Of a stretch of 64,000 nucleotides of DNA, positions 11,776 through 22,820 are shown piece by piece. The position numbers and the translations under genes are program-made. This stretch comes from Diphasiastrum complanatum (taxonomy: Eukaryota; Streptophyta; Lycopodiopsida; Lycopodiales; Lycopodiaceae). The DNA lies in NCBI GenBank assembly GCA_029204225.1, contig CM055099.1:61287753-61351752 (forward strand), in the 5' to 3' direction. The notes under the pieces are model-generated. The model was not told where the DNA came from, searched no databases, and worked only from the letters and a program-made list of their open reading frames with translations. How positions within the stretch are numbered: position 1 is the stretch's first letter; each line of letters opens with the position of its first letter.

Positions 11776-13515
11776 GGATGCTGCAAAAGCTCTTCAACTA
11801 CACAGAGATCAACAAACAGTTGAAAGACAAAAGTTGGCCAAGCATCGAAAGAAATGTTTGGAATGTCCACAAAAATATTGGGACTTGTTATTGATGGCAT
11901 GGATCAGAAGAAAACAATGTTGCCTCATTTTGTCAGAGTGCCCAAAAATTTGAACGAGGCAAATTTTATCTAGGTTCATCTCGTTGGAGCACTTGTGTTT
12001 AATGGCACTTTTAGAATCCAAGGTCTTTTTTAATTATCCCAATGTTCGAATCGATCCAAATTTGACGATCACCATTGTACATAAGATAATTTGCGAATTT
12101 GGTGAAAATCTTCTAGAAATACTTTATTTGCAGCTTGACAACACTGCTAGGGAAAATAAAAATCAAACTGTTTTGGCATACTTGTCTATGCTAGTGGAGC
12201 AATTTTTTTTCAAAAAAGTAAAAATAGGAATTTTGTTGGTAGGACATACCCACGATCAAATTGATTTAATGTTTAGTTGCTTTTCTAAGAGGTTGAGATG
12301 CAAGAAAGCATTTTTATTACCAGTGCTTTAAAGCATTGTTGAGGAATCGTATATGCCAAAGCCAAACGTGTCATTAATCAGACACACATATGATTTTCGT
12401 GATTATGTTAAGGCGTCCAACGAAACAGAGCGATGCGTAGCTAATATTATTGATATTAGCTTTCAGCACCAGTTCAAAATCAAATGTAATGAATCAGACA
12501 TTATATTATTATGGGGCAAACTATTTTCAAAATCAGTTTCGTGGCTACCTCTTGAAGGAGTTCGTTTTTGGCTTAACATTCCATTGACTCAAATCAAGCT
12601 TGCTGTGTTGTCTCCCTTGAAGTCCTTGCTAGAAGAAAAAAAAAAAAAGGCTCAAAGAGAACATCGTGAGATTGATCCATTTGCCTCATTAATTTTTTTG
12701 GAATCAAGTATTCAAGCAGCTTATCATTTTTTTGATGAGTTTGATCAACATTGGTGGATGGACTTTTTCGAGGAACAAAAAATCAGTTTGCTCAATCTCG
12801 AACATACATCAACAACTGATGAATTTCATTGGCCTCATAAATTAGGAACATCAACTACGACTGTCGAACCTTCAGATCTTCCTCAAGATAATGATTTCTT
12901 GCAGCTTGTGCAAGGTGAGGAACACGAAATTCATGTGGGCTCAAGGAAGGCAAGGTGTAAAAATGAAATGGCGCGGTAATTTGAATGAAATCCAAATTGG
13001 AAGCCTTTTTGCACTTCTAGCTTCAGAAAACAATGAAGGACATCCATTTTGGATTGCCAAAGTACTTGGTTTTATTCAAAATAGCAATCAAACAAAAGTA
13101 CTACATGTCCATTGGTTGCGCACCACTTCAACGAATGCTTTTTTGGGAAGGTACGAACTTGAAATGTTGCAAGTAGATCCAAAGGGCAAGAGAAAGAGAT
13201 TGCCAAAAAATCAACCAAGAGTCGACAATTTGAATCTATAGGATGTAGATGTTTTGGCATTTAATTTTGAATTAACAATGACCAATCATCTACGAAAGTC
13301 AACAGTATTTATATTGAAAGAACGACTTGGATTACTTTAAAACCCATCATCCTCCACTCGTCATCAATAGAGAAAAGCTTATTTACAAGGTTTTTTTGTC
13401 AACGTTAGACGCGAATTCTGAGGAAGACATGCCAGTTGACTCTGATGAAGAAGACGGGTCTTCCACTTCATCAGCTGAAAATGAGAGTGTTGAGATATGT
13501 CAAGTTCTGAATTGA
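11776..13515 (+). pseudogene. decayed DUF7869-like gene (transposase-like)
   Basis: Several overlapping frames in order carry the hallmarks of a protein family I recall as DUF7869: HRDQQTVERQK and CLECP near the start, DGMDQKKT (about 11890), LQLDNTARENKNQ (about 12130), and GHTHDQID near 12250. These Asp, Asn and His motifs suggest an RNase-H-like nuclease, but that is inference. Next come a long frame (12353-12979), a segment LFALLASENNEGHPFWIAKV (from about 13000) resembling the reader-type C-terminus of such proteins, and an acidic Ser/Asp/Glu tail ending at 13515. At least two frameshifts and an in-frame stop separate the early parts, so it is not functional as it stands. A short intron with a TTTCTAG acceptor may end at 11774. 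It could be a DNA-transposon gene or a domesticated one. Confidence 0.6.
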
Positions 13516-13848
13516 GAGGCATCAGTGAAAATTCCTTAGAAAATGTACTTTGAAAAAAAGAATGTGCAAATGTAATTTAAGTTATTTTGTATTTCAATGG
13601 GATTTCGAGTTTCAAAAATCATTTGTTCTCTTGAATTATTTCATTTGTAATTATGATGGTTTTATGAAGCTTGCAACAAAAAACTTGTAGTTCTTTATTT
13701 AGAATATGCATTTTTTGGCTTTTTTTAAAAACAAAATTTAGAGATTTATTAAAAAAATCCATGATTTTGGCCTAAAACTAGAACCATTAAAAAACACCAA
13801 AAAAGATTACTCTTTTTCATGTCAAAATCCCAAAACAAATGTCATCGT
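13516..13848. other. AT-rich spacer, no gene seen
   Basis: Poly-A/T-rich sequence after the DUF7869-like gene, probably its former 3' flank, running up to the LTR of the next element. Confidence 0.5.
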
Positions 13849-16800
13849 GTTCTTGACTATTGACTATCCAACTTTCTATAAGTTACATAGAAAGAATAAG
13901 GTACCTCCAACATGTCAAGTTGGGGTACTTAATATCACAATTAGGCCTAGTGGACCCATGAGTCCCTACCAAGTTACTAACTTAGCTAACTCTAAGTTAA
14001 GTAGGCCTAATATAATAAATGACCATGGTTACACAACTCTTGACCTTTTGGGTCAAAGTAACCTATGGTAATGTAAGCAATTCCATTTACATTCCAACAC
14101 CCTCCTTAAATGGAAATGCATAACATAACATGAAGTAACTTCTCGAAAGAGAAAAATGCAATTTGTTGTTCGAACTTCATGTTGCCAAATAAACTTCGCA
14201 CCGAAGTAGTCAAAATCTCATCTCCAATCATGTCCAACATATAAAAAAAAAAGAATGCGTAATAATGAAGCATCAAGTTGAAGGGTGAGAATTTGCATGC
14301 TCCATCTGAAGTAGGGAACCAACATAAACTCAACAACAACTCAAAATATGGACTTGTAATCCATTATAGGCTCCCACATCATTCAAAAAAACTTCTTACC
14401 ATAAGGACAATAAAAAAGAGTACCAAACTCTTTTGACATCACATCCTCCCAAACCATACCATCAATGACTTGCTCACATAGAATAGGCAATATACCAACA
14501 TCATGATGAAGAGAAAGTGTAGAACCAAAAAAATCAGCAAGAGGTACTGATTTTAAAGAGGCATGTGCCTTATCTTTGTAGTAAGACATTTCTTTGTTGT
14601 CCTACAAAGTCTCCAATAGCCGACAAGAAACTGTTATGGGTTGTTCAACACTTTGCTGCCCAAAGTGTTCCCAACATGGACCATGTTGTCCATAATCTTC
14701 CGCAGGATGTTCTTGAAGCATGATGTACTGCTCATGATGTAAAATGGGCTGTAAATGACCAAAAGAAGATGACTGAACCTGCTGTCCAACATCTTCATCA
14801 TAAAAATTTGGCAAACTATCAAGAGATGCATCAACGATGGCGTCATCAAAGATGTCCGTCGAAGAGACATGAGATGACATAGAAGAATCTTCAAGTATTG
14901 AAAAATTCTCTCTAAACAAATGTTCACTTTTAACACTTTGAACAAAAGTACTAATTGACAACTTTTCACTAATGCATCCATCATATTCATCAACTTGCGG
15001 TGACTTGAAAGTGCGGTTCTTCATGAGTGAGTTATACTCTTCTTGCATCGCATCCTCCCAACATTTTACTCCTCTAGCCTGCTCATAAAAAATAGGTTCT
15101 ACTGCACCATCCTCAATAGAAATAAGAGCCAAAAAAATCAGCAGATTCTACTGATTTAGTAGAGGCACGAGTCTTCCCTTCATAGAAATGATCCACTTTG
15201 CTGTCCTGCAAAGTCTGCAAGAACCATTTAGGGACTGGTTTGAACCGTCCAACAACCTTATCTTTGTCAACACTTTGTTGTCCAAAGTGTTCCGAACTTG
15301 GACCTTGCTGTCCAATGTTTTCCAAACTTGGACCTTGCTGTCCAATGTCTTCAACAGGCTGCTCTTCACCATAAATAGGTTCTTCTTGATGAACTATGGG
15401 CTACAAAATTGAAGAAGTAGTGGACTATCCACTAGAAGTTGATGGCAGTCCCTTCTCTTCATAATTAGATGACAAAACCAAATCTGGAAATATTTCAACA
15501 TATGCATCATGGGGGAAGTCCCCTTTCACAACATGAGTGGACACAACATCATAGGAGGTCTTTTCATCAAAATGAACATCACGACTCACTATGATTTTAT
15601 TAGTATCCATATTGAACAACCTATAGCCCTTGCTTTTGCTACTATAGCCAACAAATATGCTTGGTTCTTAGCTTATCGGAAATGAAAGCATAAGCTGTGC
15701 AACCAAAGATGTGTAAGTGAGAAACACTAGGCTTCTTACCATACCAAACTTCATAAGGAGTTAATATCTTCAAGGCTTTAGTAGGACACCGATTACTAAT
15801 GTAAGCCGCCATTATAACTGCTTCAGTCCAAAACTTGTGAGGTAGGCCCTTTGTCTTGAGTATGCATCAAGCCATCTCCATGATAGTGCGATTCTTTCTT
15901 TCGGCAACACCATTTTGTTGAGGTGTGTAAGGGATTGTCATTTGATGATGGATACTTTTTCTTTGAGGATAAGTACCAAACGTATTCTATATATTCCCCT
16001 CCTCGGTTGGTACGTAAGATCTTCAAAGAGTGCCCAAACTCATTTTCTATCATTGCTAGAAAATCTTTAAAGCGTTGAAAAACTTCGTATTTTGCCTTCA
16101 TAGGATAAATCCATGTAAATCTTGAAAGGTCATCAATGAAAGTAACAAATTACTTACACCTTCCAATGGATTCGGTCCTCATTGGACCACATACATCACT
16201 ATGAACCAAATCAAATTTGCCATCAACTGTAATAATCCATCAAATTGGAAAAGCTTGCCTTTGAAATTTTTCAAGTATGCATCCTTTGCATACATGTCCT
16301 TCGGGATGCTCAGCATTAGGAATGTCTTCAACCATATTGAATCTCTTCAACATCTTCAAGCTAGCAAAGTTGAGATGTCCAAACCTAGCATGCCATAATT
16401 CAGCCAACTCCAAAGAATGTGAACTTGATGCAACAAGACAAAAAAATGATGAAGCTCTTCACTCATAGGTATCCATAAGAAACAATACACCATGTAATTT
16501 TCCCGAAGCAATGATCATAAGAGATCTCTTTGGGTCTTTGATAAGACATTTGTCTTCTTTGAATTCCACAGCCAATCCTTGATTCATAATTGCAGAGACC
16601 GATATGAGATTCTTTTTTATTTTTGGAACATAAAGTACATTATGAATGTACTTCTCCTCACCATTGGTAAGATAATGGGGATCACTCCAATACCTTTGAT
16701 AGGATAAGAGGTATTATCAACACCTTGAACTTTGCTTCCATCATGCACTTTTACAAGCTTTGTGAAGACTTCATTGTGATAAGTCATATGGCGTGTGGCA

Positions 16801-17640
16801 CCACTATCAATCACCCAATCAATAGATGAAAAAACAGCAACTTGTAAAGCTGAAGATGAGTTGTTTTCTGTTGAAAAACCAACAAGATTTGAAGTGGCAG
16901 AAATCTCGTCTTGAGGAGAGATGAGATTATTAGTCACAAAAGCATAATCATTATTGAAAAGATTATCCTCCTTTCCAAATCGTTGTTCCAAAGTAATGAT
17001 CACGGTACTTGTATCGTTACCTTTCTCTTTTTCCTTTGCAAGCCTCTTTCTACATTCTGTGATGCCCAAACTTCTTGCAATAGTGGCACTTACCCTTCTT
17101 CTTGGAGCCTTGATCTTGAGCTTCCTTAGATTTTTGATCATCTATGGAAGTTTTGAAAGAAGGCTTCCCTTTCCACTTGCCTTTGCCTTTGCCTTTCGCA
17201 AAGAAAGTTTGATCTTCTTGTTCACCATAGTTGATCCTTGTTTGCTCTTCTTGAAGAAGTAACCCAACAAGTTCGTCGAAGGAGATTTGTTGTCCCCTAA
17301 GAGAAATGCTGATGACACAAATGGAAGGTAAGAATTAGGAAGAGAGTTGAGAGTAATAGATACAAATTGTGAGTTCTCAATCACCTCATCAATACTAAGA
17401 AGCTCCTCTCAGAGATCCTTGATCTTCGTCAAGTGGTTTGTAAGCAAACCACCTTCTTGCATCTTCAAGACAAAAAGTTGATTTCAAAGATATATCACTT
17501 TTGCCACATTCTTTACTTGAAACATCTTGGCAAGAGTCTCCCAAACACTTTTGGAAGTCTTGCATGATCTAATATGAGGAAGGATAGATCTTTTCACTGA
17601 TAATGCAATGACGGAATATGCTTGTGCATCACCCATGGCC
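13849..17640 (-). mobile_element. broken Ty1/copia element
   Basis: A minus-strand element. At the left is its 3' LTR (about 13849-14098, starting TGTTGGAATG on the minus strand), preceded by the polypurine tract AAGGAGGG (14099-14106). Moving right come the integrase/RT linker region, the integrase C-terminal segment (VSRDVHFDE), the integrase core (NRGGEYIE), the protease (WVIDSGATRHM) and the gag C-terminus. Most of the reverse transcriptase and RNase H, the start of gag and the 5' LTR are absent. The linker region has been duplicated internally. It has many breaks and is clearly old. Confidence 0.85.
15275..15355. repeat. 30-bp minisatellite inside the copia fossil
   Basis: Three imperfect copies of a 30-base unit (TTGYTGTCCAA...ACTTGGACC), a multiple of three, so in a coding frame they would give a 10-residue repeat. 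Related units recur near 14650. Confidence 0.8.
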
Positions 17641-18679
17641 CAATAAAAAGCCAGAACGGGCCTTCCCAGGCCCGTTATCTATTACAATTTTTAGCTTGTT
17701 TATAAACTTTCTATGGTCTTAACAAATTCTATGGGCTTCAAAATTCATATTATGCTATGATGTCACTTTCAAGTGGTTTAAATATGCTATTTCAGAATCT
17801 CAACAATTATAGAATTTGTTGAGTATATTGATCTTCATGCAGCTCCTAAATTTCTCAAGTATGCCATTCTTTGCATAATTAAATGCTCTTCCAAAATGAA
17901 GAGTAAAATGCCATGCCAATCCATAATTCAAGCATTGTAGAGCAATGATTGCTCTACAATGCTTGATGGTCTGCAACTTACCACTACAAATCTTGTCTTA
18001 AATATGTTTTAACTCATTCAGTTTTTCTTTTGTGAATCTTACACAGGATGACTTTTGGGAGGTGTCTGAAAATAACCTTTTCTGATTTGAGATGCTTCAT
18101 GAGGAGGTCCTTTGGGTTTGTAGGTACTAAGTAAATATCATCACAAGGCTTATCATTAGTACTAGTTTTTGGGTTTTGACGGCTTACTGTATCCTTGTTG
18201 TCTATAATCTTTTCTCTCCAATGTTTATAATCTATTCCTTTCGGCCTCTACATTATATCAGGTGGCGACGTATTTTGGACAATCTCTTTTAAATTCATGG
18301 ATTTGTTGTAAGTCTTGATTATGAGGACATTTTGTATGTGGATCATAGCATGCACATAGTATCATGCAAGCCTTTGCTACAATTTTCTTCTTTGCTGACA
18401 TTGCAATGAGAAGCATTCAAATACCATTGCAGCCAAGAAACTATCCTTTTATCAAAGAAACTGTCGTGTCTGCTATTTTCCCATACTTTTATAGCTATTT
18501 CAGTATGCAAAGTTTCTTAGATACATTTCTGATGAATCATACTCAGGCCAAATATCGGCTCAAATTCTAACATGGCTACTGCTTGAGTGATCATGTCTTA
18601 CGATTCAACTATCATTCTCAACACTACTTAACAAAAAGGGTACATGCTATCATGCTGTGAACATGGAATTTCAGTGTTC
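17641..18679. other. intergenic, 3' flank of the HSPA12-type gene
   Basis: No coding sequence recognised. It contains a short GC-rich palindrome (AACGGGCCT / AGGCCCGTT, about 17656-17677) and a perfect 16-bp hairpin at 17929-17965. The last few hundred bases probably include the 3' UTR of the minus-strand gene. Confidence 0.5.
17929..17965. repeat. perfect 16-bp inverted repeat
   Basis: CAAGCATTGTAGAGCA and its exact reverse complement are separated by ATGAT. It is uninterrupted and similar in size to the hairpin at 7847-7884, but unrelated in sequence. Confidence 0.9.
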
Positions 18680-20530
18680 TTAAGAAAAATGCCGTTCGAA
18701 TTTGACAGGCAGAATACTAGCCTTCTCGTCATTGCCAGAATTGGTTACCCTTGCACTAACCTCTATGGTCGATCTTCCAAAATACATGCTCACTTCTATT
18801 TCTGGGGGCTTTCCCAGAGATAACATGCTTGGAAAGGTGATCTTAAAACTTGCCTCTTTTTTCGCACCACTCTCTGTTGTGTATATTGGATGAGATCGAC
18901 TAGAGGAATAGAGCTCTACGGTCGTCATTTCTTGATCGGCTTCGGCAGGGTTAAAACTATGCGAAATGCAATGGTTGATTGGAACTTCCGTGTTTATGCT
19001 TACGAATATCATAAAGCGATTTGCACAGTAAACTGTCCCATCTTTTGCTTTGAACCAGTAGCGAAACGGGTCATTTGATCTTAAATTGCTAGAACAGCTA
19101 AGAATCCCGTAAGTCTTCCTGGACACTCTCGACAAAATGATGCCATCTGACAAACCTAACATCACAGCTCCACAGCATACTGCACTGCTCGGATCTGGAG
19201 GGCTCAGAATCTTGCCGATTCTTGATCCAAACTCCTCGTGTATCTTCCTCATCAGGTATGGCGAACTAGCAAATCCTCCGACAACAAATAACACCGTTAG
19301 ATCTGGAATTATTGAGCTTTCTATCAATAACAGAATCTGACTCACCACTGGAAAGATGAGATCATTATCGGTTAATGTAATTTGGTAATAATTCTTTATC
19401 TCTGAAGCGTATCTGGTGCTAATAGAATGCTTTTCCCAGGCAGCAGCAAGCCTTTCTGGCAAATTGAGCTTTATGGACCTGCCTGAGCCGCTGAATCTAT
19501 ACTTGTAGAAGTTCCATTGTTTAGCAATCACTAATTTCATATATGGATTGTCCCTTACGAACTCTTCAAAGCATCTTATTCTACTTGACAGAAAATTGAA
19601 AAACGACTCGTCGACACAGTTTCCTCCGCACAGGCCTCCATTGTTTCTGGAGACCTCTCGAAGGCTGAACGGTCGTTTAATGCTAAGCAACTCGTGCACT
19701 ACGATACCTACTGTACCGCTTCCAATGTCAGCTACCAAAAACTTATCACCTTTCACCAGTTCCACGGTTTGGCATTTTCGCTGACAGTAGAGTGATGCAG
19801 CTTCCGGTTCTAAAGCAATGATGAGTGGGTGGGGGCTAATATCAGCTATCCGGCAATATTGTCCTCCAACCATTCCGGCACTTTCGGCACAAGCTTTCAT
19901 CCGCTCTTTCGCATTTTCGTCCCAAATGACAGGAACGGTGATGCACCACTGCACATCCTTCTTTCCCACATGGTTTCCAAAACGAGCTTTCAGCACCGTC
20001 ATGATAAACTGACAAAGAGCAGATAGGTAGTCTGAGATTGCTCGCTCAACGGACAACCCTCGAGGTAATTCTTCCAGACGGCTGCTGGTGTCTGCAAGAT
20101 GAAGTTTGAATCTCGAAACTAACAGCCCCGCATCAGCTTGATCTATGATCCCTTGTCTTGAGTATATTGAGCTTCCTGGGCTACGATTATCTGATCGAAT
20201 ATCATGAGAATGATTGTGCACAGTGTGTGTCAGCTGTCTACCAGCTACTGAAGAGACTGTGCATTGGGAAGACTTTATGTAGTTGAGAAGAGCTGGCCAG
20301 TCCCAGTCAGCGAGTTCGTAAAACCAGCCAAATTGGCTTGTAATCACGTATCGCAGGTTGGTATGGATCTCGGCTGACCCCAGGTAAGGAGCCTGCTGCA
20401 TTGGCCACTCGCAGAAGGTGTAAATCTTCTCCGGTTCAGCTCTCAAAGCGAAGGCGAATCTTGAAAATGTTGTTCCGAAGTCCACACCCACAGCGATACT
20501 CCCTGCTTCCTCCACTCGCAACGAATCCAT
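18680..20530 (-). CDS. HSPA12-type HSP70-family ATPase
   Basis: A 616-residue intronless protein of the actin/HSP70 ATPase fold. Phosphate-1 motif at residues 16-21 (VDFGTT); TVPVIWDENAK near 198-208; LEPEAAS at 240-246, the connect region; phosphate-2 motif DIGSGT at 268-273; GGNCVD at 302-307; adenosine motif VVGGFASS at 416-423. The C-terminal part is short and lacks the canonical DnaK substrate-binding domain and the EEVD, HDEL or organelle-targeting ends. This architecture matches HSPA12A/B-like proteins, known best from animals and fungi, and not the DnaK-like HSP70s that dominate plants. No signal peptide is seen, so it is probably cytosolic. The start is the first ATG, with a CT-rich leader upstream. 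The frame is clean despite the fossil repeats on both sides. The client and role are unknown. An actin-like ATPase of other function is a less likely alternative. Confidence 0.9.
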   Translation of the reverse strand: MDSLRVEEAGSIAVGVDFGTTFSRFAFALRAEPEKIYTFCEWPMQQAPYLGSAEIHTNLRYVITSQFGWFYELADWDWPALLNYIKSSQCTVSSVAGRQLTHTVHNHSHDIRSDNRSPGSSIYSRQGIIDQADAGLLVSRFKLHLADTSSRLEELPRGLSVERAISDYLSALCQFIMTVLKARFGNHVGKKDVQWCITVPVIWDENAKERMKACAESAGMVGGQYCRIADISPHPLIIALEPEAASLYCQRKCQTVELVKGDKFLVADIGSGTVGIVVHELLSIKRPFSLREVSRNNGGLCGGNCVDESFFNFLSSRIRCFEEFVRDNPYMKLVIAKQWNFYKYRFSGSGRSIKLNLPERLAAAWEKHSISTRYASEIKNYYQITLTDNDLIFPVVSQILLLIESSIIPDLTVLFVVGGFASSPYLMRKIHEEFGSRIGKILSPPDPSSAVCCGAVMLGLSDGIILSRVSRKTYGILSCSSNLRSNDPFRYWFKAKDGTVYCANRFMIFVSINTEVPINHCISHSFNPAEADQEMTTVELYSSSRSHPIYTTESGAKKEASFKITFPSMLSLGKPPEIEVSMYFGRSTIEVSARVTNSGNDEKASILPVKFERHFS

Positions 20531-20854
20531 CTCTCTTTCTCTTCTCTGATAATTCTCTTCCTTTCTTCTTCATTAACACATAAATATCATATGTAATCCT
20601 TTCTTGCCTTCATGGTTTATCTTTTGCATGGTCATTAAGAATCAAAATCTTTGTATCTCTCTCTCTGTCACATAGGAGACATCAATCATATCAATAAGAA
20701 TGAGAGAGCAGAATCATTTAAATCAATGGTGATCTCTAAATTCCTCTTTTGGAAAGCTCTTGAGTCGATCTGCCAGCTAACAACAAAGAAAATTCAAAGC
20801 TAGTTCTATACTTCATTGCATCTTTAAAGATTACCATCAAGTGTCTAATTACTA

Positions 20855-20859
<5 letters not shown>
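20531..20859 (-). promoter_or_regulatory. 5' leader and promoter region of the HSPA12-type gene
   Basis: Read on the minus strand, a purine-rich tract sits directly before the ATG. No classical heat-shock element array (alternating GAA/TTC units) was evident by eye, so heat induction is not indicated by this sequence. Confidence 0.35.
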
Positions 20860-20922
<63 letters not shown>

Positions 20923-20924
20923 AA
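20860..20924. repeat. (CT)n then (TA)n microsatellite
   Basis: About 32 bases of (CT)n are followed by about 32 bases of mostly (TA)n, upstream of the HSPA12-type gene. Confidence 0.97.
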
Positions 20925-21204
20925 ACGTATAAAAAATGAGAAAGGCTCACTGGTAGGTCTTAGAAAATGGTGCCCTTAGCACTAATGTCCATACATGACA
21001 CTTCTCAAGAATTCTACTCTTTTCATATTTCTCTCTTATGTACACACCTAGAGAAATTCAATCTCTCATGACTTCAAGATTCATGTCTTTGAGAGTTTCT
21101 CGTTAAGGAAAATAATTGGAGGTTGGCTCTAGTTATGGCTTCCAAACAAGTAAGCTATGGGAGCTAAAATGAATAGTAAGTAGATTGTAGTTTGTTATAT
21201 ATTA

Positions 21205-21445
21205 TGGAAGGTGTCCGGGCAGAAGACATTCTGCCCGGTAAGGATTATCTAAATTTTTCATGCTCGGCCTATGTATTATGGAAGGTTTTGGGCGGAGGAC
21301 ATTCCGCCCAGTTCGACTTTCCAAAATCTTTTAGGCTCGAGCTTTCCAAAGGACATTCTACCCGGTTCGGCTTTTCAAAAAATTTGAGGCGAGGCTCAAG
21401 ACTAAAACATTTTGGAGAGCTGAACCGGGCGGAATGTCCTTTGCC
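21205..21445. repeat. foldback cluster of a GGACATTCYGCCCGG motif
   Basis: Three direct copies of a unit near GACATTCYGCCCGGTTCGRC followed by TTTCCAAAA occur at about 21218, 21297 and 21352. One inverted copy (21406-21440, ending GGGCGGAATGTCC) faces them. The segment could fold into a long stem and resembles a foldback or MITE-like repeat. No transposase is present. Confidence 0.65.
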
Positions 21446-21535
21446 CATCACATTCCATTGCGTAATGGGTACCTTGACTTTTTTTCACATGTACATTATG
21501 AAGCATAATAATCAATTTGACTTTGACTGACCACT

Positions 21536-21897
21536 CTCCACATGGCAACTCCATGTAGCTGGATTGCAGCGGTAATCTTTGCTGACCTTGGGGACTGCTC
21601 CATCCACCAAGGGTACGGTATGCTGGAATACTGTTGGTGGTATACCCTTCAGATCATTGTAGGTCCATACGAAACAATCCTTGTATTCCACCAACAGGTT
21701 GCATAGTCTCGTAAATTGAGCGGAGATAACTATTCTCTCACATAGTTCTTCTTCACCTGGTTCAGCTAGATCCATTGGTTGCATTCGCGTAGGTCCTTCG
21801 AAGACCCGACTCCTAACTTTGATTAGGTTCTCTCTGTGCTTGTGGCATCATGATTACCACATTATCTAAGGTATAGTTCTTGAAGGTTTCTGACAAA
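21536..21897 (-). mobile_element. Ty3/gypsy pol scrap (segment just before RT)
   Basis: It is closely similar to the segment at about 25080-25440 of the large gypsy element, sharing LLVEYKDCF and DLKGIPPTV on the minus strand. It covers only the region upstream of the RT domain. It is either a separate broken copy or a displaced piece of the neighbouring element. Confidence 0.8.
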
Positions 21898-22499
21898 TGA
21901 CTACAGATCACAGATTATGAAGAGTTCAATCAACGAAATGACGTGAACAATAAGAGATAGATTGAAAGAGAGCCAATGAATCATAACATGAATTAATAAT
22001 AGGAAAAAAAAAACAAGCAAGAACAACCATAGAAAAACTGTAAATATATTTCTATTAAATTTTTTTGTACATGTGTCTCATTCACATCAAGTGAGACGAA
22101 TATTTAATCAGTATCAACTATCTATGATTTCTAAATCCATTTCTCCAGCTGGAAGTAGCTTGGGTGGAGAACACTCGGCCACTGCAACTGGATATGAATT
22201 TCCGATCACAAGCTTTATGATCTCCTGTCTGAAGTGCATTATCTCCATTGGGGAGACCTTCGGGCATTTAAACTGAAAAAAAAAACATAAACACAGTTAA
22301 ATGTAATTAAACAAAGATCAGTTTATATGAAAAAAAAAAAACACAATTAAAAGTAATTAATCGAAGATTACCTCTTCTAGATTTGGAAGTCCATCTTGTA
22401 ATGCAAGCCAATTAAAAAAGTGTTTGGCATTGCATACGATGGTATACCAACCACAGCTGACAGAATCAACCTGCTGGGAGGACTGTAGAATCCAAATTT

Positions 22500-22680
22500 T
22501 AACATTATGAGATATCGGATCAACGTGCATGATGTTAGAATAAAATCTACAATGGAAACAAGCGCGCGTCGAACCGATATCAAAAAATTATTGATTGAAT
22601 ATTGGATCAACGCGCACGTTATGAAAATAAACCAATCAATAACTACAAGGACGCGTCGAACCAATATTGACAAATTTATA
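22500..22680. repeat. tandem duplication of about 85-90 bp in an intron
   Basis: Two diverged copies share GGTTCGACGCG, an AT-rich middle and a GCRCGTTGATCC end on the minus strand. They lie in the intron before the catalytic-Cys exon of the Ulp1-like gene and are CpG-rich for this window. Confidence 0.7.
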
Positions 22681-22769
22681 CCTTTGCATCAACCATTTTC
22701 AGCTTTGAATATGCTTTTGCTTTTGGTACTAGAAAGAGTTCCAGTATTTTATGGATATGGGTCCTGGCA

Positions 22770-22773
<4 letters not shown>

Positions 22774-22816
<43 letters not shown>
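22774..22816. repeat. (GT)n microsatellite
   Basis: An uninterrupted 43-base tract inside the Ulp1-like gene, directly after the catalytic-His exon. Confidence 0.98.

Positions 22817-22820
<4 letters not shown>

Noticed and set aside
19548-20026. Plus-strand frames opposite the HSPA12-type gene
   Set aside because: They are antisense shadows of a well-supported coding sequence with no domain of their own.
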